NCBI GenBank assembly: GCA_026393115.1 | Contig: JAPLAU010000026.1 | Coordinates: 1-64,000 of the forward strand | DNA from: Actinomycetota bacterium | Lineage (GTDB): Bacteria > Actinomycetota > Actinomycetes > S36-B12 > CAIYMF01 | DNA length: 64,000 bases | Direction of reading: 5' to 3' | Part shown: positions 52,878-61,056 of the stretch, piece by piece | How the letters are laid out: each line of letters begins with the position of its first letter | Numbering within the stretch: position 1 is the first letter of the stretch | The notes under the pieces: model-generated | Told to the model about the DNA's origin: nothing | Database searches by the model: none | Seen by the model: only the letters and a program-made list of their open reading frames with translations | Position numbers and translations under genes: made by a program

Positions 52878-54941
52878 GTGATCAATGCCTATCTTGACTC
52901 GCTGAGCGTTCACCCCGGCGACTGCATCCGTGTGCATGCGAGTGAACTGACAGCTCGTCTGTCCGTTCGCCAATGGTTTCACTCAGACCCTCATGCGCTG
53001 GGGCCCGGCGTGAGGGTGAATGAGTGTGAGTGGGGTAGCGGCGAAGTGGCGGGTGACTGGGCGCCGACGTCCGTCGGCTCCTGGATTCACGCGCCCGACG
53101 TGCTCACGGGTGATGCCGACTTCACTGTGTCGGCCTGGATATTGCCGACGGATCTTTCCCTGGACTCGGTTGCCATTTCCTGGCACACGCTGTGGGGCAC
53201 TCTGACCCTCGAGGTCGCTGCACGCGAACTCGTGGTGCGTCTGAGCCGCGGTGATGAAGTGCAGACAGTGCGGAGTGCACAACGCGTGACCGAGCGTCAG
53301 TGGAGTTTCGTCGGCCTGGTCGTGAATGCTCGCGAAGGTCGCATCACCATGTTCTCGGCCCCCTGGGGCCGCACAGGGGGGACCTTCGTTTCGGATTCGG
53401 ACGTTGATGGTGCGCGGATGGTGCCCGATCGAGGCGAACTCTTCGTGGGGAGAGATGCGGGTGCAAGTCAAGGGTCCTTCGATGGGCACATCGCAGGTCT
53501 GAGAGTGCACGCGCGGGCCTTGGACATCGTTGAGTTGATGGATGTGATGAACGGGCTGGGTTTCCCTGCGGATCATGAATGGCAGTTTGACGACCGTTCA
53601 GATCCGGACACGGTGCCTTCTGTCTCGAGAGGCACTTCCTCAATGGCATTGATTAATGCGCCGGCGTGGAGTGCGCTGGCGCCTCCACCGGTTGATTCCA
53701 AGGGGCGACCGTTGACGCTGCCTGGCTCGATGCATCTGCATCGCGATGACGTCGAGGACTGCGACTGGCCCGTCGTGGCCGACGTGGTGGTTCCTCTCGG
53801 TGCGCCCACTGGCGTCTACACACTGTGCGTCACGACAGCTGAGGAGCAGCGCGAGCTTCCATTCGTCGTGATGGGGACCTCACGTGTGGTTCTTCAGGTA
53901 CCAACCTTGACGTGGCAGGCGTATGGAAACTTGGGGAGAGACCCCGAACACTGGCCGGGACGTTCGCACTATTCGCTCCATTCCGATGGATCTGCGGTGA
54001 TTGTCACGACGAGTCGACGGCCGTGTGACACGTTCTCACCACATGCGCGCCTCGAGGTAGATGGGCACGATGGTTTTGCGGGTGCAGATGTGGTGACACA
54101 CCTGTTGATGGCCGATCTCTACGCGTGGCAGTGGCTCGTCGCCGAGGGAGTTGGACCGGCTCTGATCGACGATCGGGAACTCCATCTGGCGGGAATCGAG
54201 GCGTTGGAAGGTGTTGATGTGCTGGTGCTTTCGGCGCACCCTGAGTATTGGACTACTCAGATGCTCGACGCACTGCAGACGTATCTTGATCGAGGTGGCA
54301 GCGTCATCTATCTCGGTGGCAACGGCCTCTACTGGGTCACATCGCTGCACCCGACGAAGCCGCATCTGATGGAAGTACGACGATGGGGCGGATCGCAAAC
54401 GTGTTCGGTTGCCGAGAATGACCGCATCCACCAATTCGAGTCTGTTCAAGGAGGGTTGTGGGCGGAGGCGGGCAGGCCCCCGAATGCCATGGTGGGAGTG
54501 GGATTCACGGGATTCGGCGCGGGGCCCTCACTTGAGTTTGAAAGAACAGACGCGAGCTACTCACCGGAATGGGCGTGGGCGTTCGACGGAGTGGAGACCT
54601 CACGATTCGGTGCGGAGGGAATCAACGCCGGTGCGGGCAATGAATACGACCGCGTTGATCTGACGCTGCCGAGTCCGGGCCCGCTCACGGTATTGGCCAG
54701 TGCCGTTCCCCAAACTCCCGATCATTTCGGGGCATTTGAGTACGGTCTCGCTCGAGCACCCCACCCCTCGGTTCGTGCGGACATGATCGCAACTGCGACC
54801 GAATCGGGAGGAATGGTCTTTTCGACCAGTGCGGTATCTGTGAGCGGATGTCTGATCGTCGAGCATGCGGACGCGCCCATGAAGCGTGTTGTGTCCAATG
54901 TCCTGCGCCGGATGCTCGACAATCAATCGCATGATGGGTGA
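52878..54941 (+). CDS. N,N-dimethylformamidase large-subunit-like protein
   Basis: A 687-residue protein with the domain order of the dimethylformamidase large (beta) subunit: an N-terminal region with a LamG-like beta-sandwich (about 65-215, WIHAPDVLTGDADFTVSAW, then FDGHIAGLRVHARAL) and the C-terminal dimethylformamidase-type domain (about 335-685). The characterised enzyme binds one iron through two tyrosines and a glutamate; here HPEYW at 454-458 supplies a glutamate-tyrosine pair, with further tyrosines at 349, 415 and 485. The small subunit of the classical enzyme is not recognisable nearby. The real amide substrate may differ from dimethylformamide. GTG start, probable leaderless promoter. 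Confidence 0.82.
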   Translation: MINAYLDSLSVHPGDCIRVHASELTARLSVRQWFHSDPHALGPGVRVNECEWGSGEVAGDWAPTSVGSWIHAPDVLTGDADFTVSAWILPTDLSLDSVAISWHTLWGTLTLEVAARELVVRLSRGDEVQTVRSAQRVTERQWSFVGLVVNAREGRITMFSAPWGRTGGTFVSDSDVDGARMVPDRGELFVGRDAGASQGSFDGHIAGLRVHARALDIVELMDVMNGLGFPADHEWQFDDRSDPDTVPSVSRGTSSMALINAPAWSALAPPPVDSKGRPLTLPGSMHLHRDDVEDCDWPVVADVVVPLGAPTGVYTLCVTTAEEQRELPFVVMGTSRVVLQVPTLTWQAYGNLGRDPEHWPGRSHYSLHSDGSAVIVTTSRRPCDTFSPHARLEVDGHDGFAGADVVTHLLMADLYAWQWLVAEGVGPALIDDRELHLAGIEALEGVDVLVLSAHPEYWTTQMLDALQTYLDRGGSVIYLGGNGLYWVTSLHPTKPHLMEVRRWGGSQTCSVAENDRIHQFESVQGGLWAEAGRPPNAMVGVGFTGFGAGPSLEFERTDASYSPEWAWAFDGVETSRFGAEGINAGAGNEYDRVDLTLPSPGPLTVLASAVPQTPDHFGAFEYGLARAPHPSVRADMIATATESGGMVFSTSAVSVSGCLIVEHADAPMKRVVSNVLRRMLDNQSHDG

Positions 54942-55062
54942 TCCGGGGCCCTGCCCTTCGTGCGAATCTGCTGACCTCCAACGCCGTGGCGGCAAGGACA
55001 TGTGCCCCCACTGCTACTACATCCAGCCGTGCTGCGACGGCGGAGAATGCTCGATCGGCTAG
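54931..55062 (+). CDS. 43-residue zinc-ribbon-like protein
   Basis: A short frame (ATG 54931, or 54934) overlapping the end of the dimethylformamidase-like gene by 11 bases. It contains CPSC at the start, then GGKDMCPHCYY, PCC and a last C near the end: two CxxC knuckles of a zinc ribbon followed by a CC-x5-C cluster. Spacing, overlap and a compact cysteine pattern argue that it is real. Its close coupling suggests that it helps to assemble or stabilise the large protein or acts as its partner. No function is known to me. Confidence 0.7.
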   Translation: MMGDPGPCPSCESADLQRRGGKDMCPHCYYIQPCCDGGECSIG

Positions 55063-55122
55063 GCCCTGGGGTAGAAAAACTGCGTCTATGCGTGCTGAAT
55101 GTCCCCCCATGCGGAAAAACAA

Positions 55123-55194
55123 GGGGGTGCGGGGGGTGCAGGGGGTGCGGGGGTGTGGGGGTGCGGCGGGTGCGGGGGCGGGTTGGTTGGTGGG
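55123..55194 (+). repeat. G-rich tandem tract, potential G-quadruplex
   Basis: Eight or more runs of three to six G, spaced by TGC, TGCA, TGT or TGCGGC, occur in 72 bases on the plus strand (unit GGGGGTGC). It lies between the zinc-ribbon stop and the Ada-like gene, about 50 bases before the latter's start. Such a tract can form G-quadruplexes in DNA or RNA and may block polymerase or translation. Confidence 0.75.
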
Positions 55195-55244
55195 TGTCTG
55201 GAATCGGAATGACGGGGGCATCGGCGCCGGCCTAGGGTTCTGGA

Positions 55245-56117
55245 ATGACCCCATCAGCAGCAGACATCGCGCGTGAGCGCGTCCTGACCTGTGTGCGAGC
55301 GATGGATGAGGCGGGCGGACCCGTCGCCGCTGCCACCCTCGCGGCCACCGCAGCATGCAGCGAACGCCAGTTGACCCGCTCGTTTCGCGATGTCCTCGGC
55401 ATCACTCCACGCGAGTACGGCGAGGCAGTGCGCACGGGCAACGCGCGCCAACTCTTACGCGAACACGATTCGGTGCTCGATGCCGCCTATGAAGCCGGGT
55501 ACGGCTCAAGCCGCGCCTTCTACGAGGAAACCGGCCAGCGCCTGGGGATGCCACCGGCCGCGTATGCGCGGGGCGCGCAAGGCCGCGTGCTCGTGTGGTC
55601 GAGCGTTCCGGTGACCATCGGTGAAAACGATCGCTGGCTGGTGGCCGTGGCCTCCCCCGAGGGTCTGTGCGCCGTGCGCATCGGAAGCGACCTGGCGGTG
55701 CTCGAAGCCGAACTCAGTGCCGAATTCCCGGCAGCCTCACTCGCGCGTGACGATGAGGCATTGGCCGATGTGATGCGGGCACTCGCGCTGCTGGCGCGCG
55801 GCGAACCGGCGCAGTCACATATTCCACTCGACGTGCAAGGCACCGCGTTCCAAGCGCGCGTCTGGGACGCGCTGGTTCGCATTCCCCGGGGCGAAACTCG
55901 CTCGTACTCGGAGGTGGCCGGTGAAATCGGACGCCCCACTGCCGTCCGTGCCGTCGCGCGCGCCTGCGCGACCAACCCCGTGGCACTCGTGGTTCCGTGT
56001 CATCGCGTGGTGCGCAGTGACGGATCGCTCAGCGGATACCGCTGGGGACTGGAAATCAAGAGCAGCCTGCTTGAGGCCGAAGGGCGCGATTTCGCGGTAC
56101 CCGCGACAATGGTCTAG
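55245..56117 (+). CDS. Ada-like methylated-DNA-protein-cysteine methyltransferase with AraC HTH
   Basis: A 290-residue protein with an AraC-type HTH (about 10-110; TLAATAACSERQLTRSFRDVLGITPREY) fused to an O6-alkylguanine transferase domain (about 130-280). The active cysteine is C252 in VVPCHRVV, with RAVARACATNP the DNA-binding helix. The N-terminal Ada zinc domain that senses methylphosphotriesters is missing, so it repairs O6-methylguanine but cannot act as a classical adaptive-response switch by that route. It overlaps the following gene by one base (TAGTG). Confidence 0.9.
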   Translation: MTPSAADIARERVLTCVRAMDEAGGPVAAATLAATAACSERQLTRSFRDVLGITPREYGEAVRTGNARQLLREHDSVLDAAYEAGYGSSRAFYEETGQRLGMPPAAYARGAQGRVLVWSSVPVTIGENDRWLVAVASPEGLCAVRIGSDLAVLEAELSAEFPAASLARDDEALADVMRALALLARGEPAQSHIPLDVQGTAFQARVWDALVRIPRGETRSYSEVAGEIGRPTAVRAVARACATNPVALVVPCHRVVRSDGSLSGYRWGLEIKSSLLEAEGRDFAVPATMV

Positions 56118-57355
56118 TGACTGCCGAACTTGAGACCGACGTCCTCGTGGTTGGCGCCGGTCCGGCGGGTTCGTCCGCTGCGACGTGGGCGGCCCGCGGG
56201 GGTCGCGAGGTGTTGCTCGTCGATGCTGAAACCTTCCCGCGCGATAAGCCGTGCGGTGACGGACTCACACCGCGGGCGATCGCTGAACTCGATTCGCTCG
56301 GCCTCTCCCCCTGGCTTACCGGTCGTGCGGTGAACCAAGGACTGCGCGCACACGGATTTGGCCAGACACTCGAACTTCCGTGGCCCGGTGGCTCGCTGCC
56401 CAGTCGTGGCGGCGCCGCTCCGCGTCTTGAACTCGATGCGGCCATTCGTCAGGTGGCACTCGATTCAGGCGTGTCGGCGATGGAAGGTGCACGCGCTGTC
56501 GACGCGGTGCGTGACAGCGGTCGAGTAAGTGCGGTGCGTTTCCGAACTGCCGAAGGCGACACCGAAGTGCGCTGCCGCCAACTCGTGGTGGCCGATGGAG
56601 TGCGCTCGCAACTTGGCCGAGTGCTCGGTCGAACGTGGCATCGCGATACCGCCTACGGCATTGCGGCGCGCGGCTACATCGCCTCCAACCGTTCCGACGA
56701 TCCGTGGATCACCTCGCACCTTGAACTTCGTGACGAATCCAACGAAATCCTTTCGGGGTACGGCTGGATCTTCCCCTTGGGCGATGGCGAAGTGAACGTC
56801 GGTGTCGGAACACTCGCGACGGCCAAACACCCAGCCGATGTGAACCTGCGCCGACTGATTGATGTGTACGCCGATCAGCAGCGCAGCAGTTGGGGTTTCG
56901 AAGGCGCTATTCGTGCCCCATGGTCGGCGATGTTGCCGATGGGTGGCGCGGTGTCGGGTGTTGCCGGTTCTAACTGGGTACTCGTGGGCGACGCGGCCGG
57001 ATGCGTGAATCCGCTCAACGGTGAGGGTATTGACTACGGACTTGAAACCGGACGCCTCGCTGCCGAGCTGATGGGCGATGGGACACCTGATCTGAGTGCG
57101 GCATGGCCCGCATTGCTCATCGAGCATTACGGTCTGGCGTTCTCGATCGCGCGTCGGTTGGCGGGCATCCTCACCATTCCCGGATTCCTTGCCAAAGCGG
57201 GTCCGATCGGAATGCGCAGTGAGCGCCTGATGACTGTGGCACTGCGGGTGATGGGCAACCTGATCACCCCTGAAGATTGCGATACTGTGGCGCGCTTGTG
57301 GCGCGCGTCGGGGCGGCTGTCGGTTCGCCTTGATGGACGACCCCCATTTAGCTAG
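56117..57355 (+). CDS. geranylgeranyl reductase-family flavoprotein
   Basis: A 412-residue FAD-dependent reductase. VLVVGAGPAGSSAATWAARGG is the N-terminal dinucleotide loop (residues 8 onward), FPRDKPCGDGLTPRA the family hallmark, and VGDAAGCVNPLNGEGIDYGLETG the second FAD site. In actinobacteria such enzymes (MenJ-like) saturate an isoprene unit of menaquinone, or reduce archaeal-type or carotenoid side chains. The respiratory role is the most likely but not proven. GTG start overlapping the Ada-like stop. Confidence 0.88.
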   Translation: MTAELETDVLVVGAGPAGSSAATWAARGGREVLLVDAETFPRDKPCGDGLTPRAIAELDSLGLSPWLTGRAVNQGLRAHGFGQTLELPWPGGSLPSRGGAAPRLELDAAIRQVALDSGVSAMEGARAVDAVRDSGRVSAVRFRTAEGDTEVRCRQLVVADGVRSQLGRVLGRTWHRDTAYGIAARGYIASNRSDDPWITSHLELRDESNEILSGYGWIFPLGDGEVNVGVGTLATAKHPADVNLRRLIDVYADQQRSSWGFEGAIRAPWSAMLPMGGAVSGVAGSNWVLVGDAAGCVNPLNGEGIDYGLETGRLAAELMGDGTPDLSAAWPALLIEHYGLAFSIARRLAGILTIPGFLAKAGPIGMRSERLMTVALRVMGNLITPEDCDTVARLWRASGRLSVRLDGRPPFS

Positions 57356-57392
57356 GTGCTGAGTGGTCCGTTGTTCGACGTAGGCTGACCTC

Positions 57393-58355
57393 ATGGGTCA
57401 GGGGGATTCCCACGATGAGGTGCCGCGCTCACCAACGGGACGTGTGCCGAAGTGGGTGATGGACGAAGCCGCTGGAAACTCGCCCACGGAAGCGGTTCCC
57501 TTCCGCGCCGCGCCGAGCACGAGCACTCCACTTCTTGCCTCCCCTCGACCACGACGTCGGTTTCTCGGCGTCGTGGCTTTGGTCGTCGCCATTGCGCTCG
57601 TACTCGGCGTCGCTTGGTCGATGAAGGGGATAGTGACTCAGTCGCGCGACACGGCCGCGGCACTACCGGCACCAGCTCAGCGATCCGCCCCACCGCCGGG
57701 GGTGGAAGAGTCGCCGACCCGACTGGCACCGGTACCTGTTGTGGCGAAGCCGGCGAGTAAGTCCTTCCGTTTCCTGGTGAATCAGCCCGAAAGCACGACA
57801 CCGGCCACGTGGTCGCCGTGCCGACCGATTCACTACACGGTTCGTCCCCTCCATGCGCCGAAAGGCGGTGACACCCTCATCACCGACTCGATCGCTGAAC
57901 TTTCGGCGGCCACCGGACTCACCTTCATTCGCGACTCGCCGACATCAGAGGCTCCCAGTAATGATCGGTCGGCGTATCAACCGAAAACCTACGGAGACCG
58001 TTGGGCACCGGTGCTCATCACGTGGGCCACCGCTGACGAGGTACCTGATTTCGGCATTGATGTGGCCGGAGAAGCCGGACCCATCGCTGTTGTGAGCCCG
58101 AACGGAAGTCGCACTTTCGTTTCAGGAACAGTCGCGCTTGATCCGGTGAAGTTTGCCCAAGCCAAGCAGGTCGGTGGCACTGCATCCGAGCAAGCGATTC
58201 TTCTGCACGAACTGGGCCACCTAGTGGGCCTAGCTCATGTGAATGACAAGAAGCAGCTGATGTTTCCGAGTGCGGGCAAGGTGACCACCTACCAAGCAGG
58301 TGACCTCGCTGGCCTGGCGAAATTGGGTTCTGGTCCGTGTGCACCTAGCGTCTAG
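57393..58355 (+). CDS. membrane-anchored matrixin-like metalloprotease
   Basis: A 320-residue protein with a cytoplasmic N-terminus, one transmembrane helix (about 57-76, preceded by RPRRR), a Pro-rich linker and an external domain of about 190 residues. HELGHLVGLAH (272-282) is the extended zinc motif HExxHxxGxxH of matrixins, followed by LMFPS, the methionine-turn region. The domain resembles actinobacterial 'peptidase M10' proteins without known substrates. It ends one base before the convergent CoA-transferase gene. Confidence 0.82.
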   Translation: MGQGDSHDEVPRSPTGRVPKWVMDEAAGNSPTEAVPFRAAPSTSTPLLASPRPRRRFLGVVALVVAIALVLGVAWSMKGIVTQSRDTAAALPAPAQRSAPPPGVEESPTRLAPVPVVAKPASKSFRFLVNQPESTTPATWSPCRPIHYTVRPLHAPKGGDTLITDSIAELSAATGLTFIRDSPTSEAPSNDRSAYQPKTYGDRWAPVLITWATADEVPDFGIDVAGEAGPIAVVSPNGSRTFVSGTVALDPVKFAQAKQVGGTASEQAILLHELGHLVGLAHVNDKKQLMFPSAGKVTTYQAGDLAGLAKLGSGPCAPSV

Positions 58356-58356
58356 G

Positions 58357-59592
58357 TCAGTAGTCGCGTACGAGTCCCATCTCGCCTGCTGCTTCCCACA
58401 ACTCGGCGCGCGCGTCAGGGTGCGCCGCCTTTTCGATCAACTGGTACGCCTGTTCGCGCTGCGTGTTTCCAAACACGCGCGCAAGACCCTGCTCAGTCAC
58501 AACAGCACTGTGTTGGAAACTTGTGACAGGTCCGGTGATCAGAGGCACGATCGTCGAAACCGCTGCGCGCGGATGCCACGAAGGTAGCGCCATGTAGGCC
58601 CGACCTCCGCGTGAGTGCAGTGCGCCGACAATGAAGTCGGTTGAGCCGCCGAATCCGCTGTAGATGCGGCCTTTGATGCGACTGGCATTCGCTTGGCCGT
58701 AGAGGTCGACCTGCAGTGCTGCGTTGACGCTGGTCATCTTCGGCTGGCGGGCGATCTGCGCCGGGTCGTTGGTGCGCTCAGTGCGCAGCATGTGCACGCG
58801 TTTGTTGAGGTTCACGAAGTCGTAGAGGTCGCGGCTTCCGAACAAGAAACTCGACGTCAGCGGAATCTCCGGGTCGAAGCATCCTTCTTGGTCGAGCGTG
58901 AGAATGCCGTCGCTGAACATCTCAGTCCAGACGCGCATTCCGCGTCGTTCGCGTAGGGCGACTAACACGGCATCAGGCACCGAGCCGATTCCGAGTTGCA
59001 GCGTGGAGCCGTCTTCGATGTGCTCGGCGATGCGTGCGCCGATCTGCTGGGAGATCGCGTCGGGCGTGGTGGCCGTGACTGTCGACAGCGGCTCGTCAAT
59101 GTCGATGATGTAGTCGATCTCGTGCTCGTAGATCTGCGCATCGCCGTAGGTGTAGGGCATCTGCGGATTGCTGGCCACGATGACTAGTCCGCCGCGTTCG
59201 CGCACCGCCTCAATGGCAGCAGGAAGAACGTTGACCTCAATACCCAGTGACACGGTGTCGTGGCGCGGCGCGGACGCGTGAAGCAACACCACGTCAGGCG
59301 GGGTCGCTGATCGGTACAGAACAGGAAGCAGGCTTAGCCGGGAGGGAACGTACGAGAGGCGTTCGGCACCGCGCATTCCGGGGCCCACGAAGGCCGTCTC
59401 GTAGATGACGCCTTCGCGGTCGGGGAGTCCGGGCTGAGCGTTGAGCGTGTGCAGGATGTACTCAGGAACGGCGGCGTCGAACGCGGCGAGCAGGGTGCGC
59501 GGAGTGGCGAAGTTACCACTCACCACCACACGCGGGCGGGCGGGAAGAGACGAAACGATCGACGGCAATTGTTCCAAGGTGACGCGTTTCAT
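58357..59592 (-). CDS. acetyl-CoA hydrolase/4-hydroxybutyrate CoA-transferase family protein
   Basis: A 411-residue class I CoA-transferase. The two-domain pattern is complete: LQLGIGSVPDAVLVAL in the first half, the active-site glutamate in WTEMFSDGIL, and GFGGSTDFIVGAL, then VTEQGLARVFG in the second half. It moves CoA between carboxylic acids such as acetate and 4-hydroxybutyrate, or hydrolyses acetyl-CoA. ATG 59592 starts the conserved region; upstream codons look non-coding. Convergent with the metalloprotease gene and divergent from the glycosylase gene. Confidence 0.87.
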   Translation of the reverse strand: MKRVTLEQLPSIVSSLPARPRVVVSGNFATPRTLLAAFDAAVPEYILHTLNAQPGLPDREGVIYETAFVGPGMRGAERLSYVPSRLSLLPVLYRSATPPDVVLLHASAPRHDTVSLGIEVNVLPAAIEAVRERGGLVIVASNPQMPYTYGDAQIYEHEIDYIIDIDEPLSTVTATTPDAISQQIGARIAEHIEDGSTLQLGIGSVPDAVLVALRERRGMRVWTEMFSDGILTLDQEGCFDPEIPLTSSFLFGSRDLYDFVNLNKRVHMLRTERTNDPAQIARQPKMTSVNAALQVDLYGQANASRIKGRIYSGFGGSTDFIVGALHSRGGRAYMALPSWHPRAAVSTIVPLITGPVTSFQHSAVVTEQGLARVFGNTQREQAYQLIEKAAHPDARAELWEAAGEMGLVRDY

Positions 59593-59669
59593 ACCCCCAT
59601 TGTCCCTGATTGCCGTACTGGCACCGCACACCCCCGATCCACCGTGAGTCGGGCATGCAGAATGGGCAC

Positions 59670-60560
59670 GTGCCGGAACTTCCTGAGGTTGAGGCGATTG
59701 CGCTCTTCCTTGGCGAGCGCATTGTCGGAACTCGCGTGGCCAAGGTCGATCTCGCGTCTATCGCCGCCCTCAAGACCTTTGACCCGCCACTTGCCGATCT
59801 CGAAGGGCGCCTCGTCACGAGCGTGCACCGACGGGGGAAGTTCCTACTCGTCGAGTCCGGCGATTCACAGCAGCCGTTGATACTGGCAACCCACCTCGCT
59901 CGCGCCGGCTGGCTGCAATGGCGCGACCAACCACCCGCAACCCCCCCGCGGCCCGGAAAAGGACCGCTCGCGCTGCGCGTGTCGTTTGTGACCACCGATG
60001 GTGAACCGTGTGGTGGCTTTGACATCACCGAAGCGGGAACGCGTAAGTCGCTGGCGATCTGGCTCGTGCGCGATGAATCAACAATCCCTCGCCTAGCCAC
60101 TCTCGGGCCCGAACCCTTGGCACCTGAGTTCACGCCGGGAGCTCTCGCGGAGATTCTGCATTCGGCCGGCGGTGCTCAGATCAAGGGAGTGCTGCGCGAT
60201 CAAAGTCGCATTGCCGGAATCGGTAATGCGTACAGCGACGAGATCCTTCACGTCGCGCGGCTCAGTCCATTCACTCCATGCAAGTCGCTGACCGATGACT
60301 CCATCACTGCTCTGCATGCGGCCATCGATGCGACACTGCGTGATGCGATTTCACGCAGTGCTGGTCAGAAGCCAGCCTTGCTCAAATCAGAGAAGCGAGC
60401 GGGAATGCGCGTGCACGGAAGAGCCGGTCAACCATGTCCGGTGTGCAACGACACCGTGCGCGAAGTGAGTTTCGCCGACTCGGCACTGCAGTACTGCCCC
60501 ACCTGTCAGACGGGTGGCAAGTTGCTTGCCGACCGACGACTGTCGAAGTTCGTCAAGTGA
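59670..60560 (+). CDS. Fpg/Nei-family DNA glycosylase
   Basis: A 296-residue base-excision glycosylase and AP lyase. The GTG start gives MPELPEVE, with the catalytic proline at position 2 and glutamate at 3 after removal of Met. HRRGKFLLVE contains the beta-hairpin lysine, GIGNAYSDEIL the H2TH region, and the C-terminal zinc finger is CPVC...CPTC. The end (GGKLLADRRLSKFVK) is unlike the RTT-YC-CQ end of classical MutM, so it belongs to an actinobacterial side branch. It repairs oxidised bases. Confidence 0.88.
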   Translation: MPELPEVEAIALFLGERIVGTRVAKVDLASIAALKTFDPPLADLEGRLVTSVHRRGKFLLVESGDSQQPLILATHLARAGWLQWRDQPPATPPRPGKGPLALRVSFVTTDGEPCGGFDITEAGTRKSLAIWLVRDESTIPRLATLGPEPLAPEFTPGALAEILHSAGGAQIKGVLRDQSRIAGIGNAYSDEILHVARLSPFTPCKSLTDDSITALHAAIDATLRDAISRSAGQKPALLKSEKRAGMRVHGRAGQPCPVCNDTVREVSFADSALQYCPTCQTGGKLLADRRLSKFVK

Positions 60561-60570
60561 GCCTTCCGTG

Positions 60571-61056
60571 ATGCCAGTGCACTCGGTTCTCGTGGTCTGC
60601 GCGGCCAATATTTGCCGTTCCCCTTCTGCAGCCGAACTCCTCGCCACACTTCTGCGTGAGCGGGGTTCGCGCATCGTCGTTGTGAGTGCGGGAGTCACGG
60701 CGGTTGGTGATCGTCCTGCGTGCGATCTCGCACTGTCACTCGTTGGGCACGCGACCACGAGGCGGTATGCCTTTGAGGGAATCGAAGATGTGAGCTCGCA
60801 CGCGGGTTCGCACCGATCAAGACGCATCACGTCGACCGACATCGAAACCGCGGACGTCATCGTGGTGATGGAACAGTGGCACGCAGATGAAGTGCTGGCG
60901 CTCGCTCCCGATGCTGACGTGCGGCTACTCGATCCCAGCGGCGACATTCCCGATCCACACGCGATCGGGTACGAGTCGCACGCGGCGGTTTTTGGAAGAC
61001 TGCGGGCCGCCGTAGCGGTTGTCGCCGACGAATTGGCCGGCGCGAACAGCTATTAG
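60571..61056 (+). CDS. low-molecular-weight protein tyrosine phosphatase
   Basis: A 161-residue phosphatase with the active-site loop CAANICRS (C10-x5-R16) and the general-acid loop DIPDP in its late part. The fold and motif order match bacterial LMW-PTPs such as PtpA/Wzb, which act on protein tyrosine phosphate, often in polysaccharide export. Ten bases after the glycosylase gene; its stop overlaps the stop of the convergent epimerase by four bases. Confidence 0.88.
   Translation: MPVHSVLVVCAANICRSPSAAELLATLLRERGSRIVVVSAGVTAVGDRPACDLALSLVGHATTRRYAFEGIEDVSSHAGSHRSRRITSTDIETADVIVVMEQWHADEVLALAPDADVRLLDPSGDIPDPHAIGYESHAAVFGRLRAAVAVVADELAGANSY

Noticed and set aside
54938-55276. 112-codon plus-strand frame running through the G-rich tract
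   Set aside because: It competes with the cysteine-patterned mini-gene and with the Ada-like start; its Gly/Val/Arg-rich middle is only the translation of the GGGGGTGC repeats.
56465-57394. 309-codon open frame on the minus strand
   Set aside because: It lies entirely opposite the geranylgeranyl reductase gene, whose motifs are complete; the antisense translation shows no domain and arises from GC-rich codon bias.
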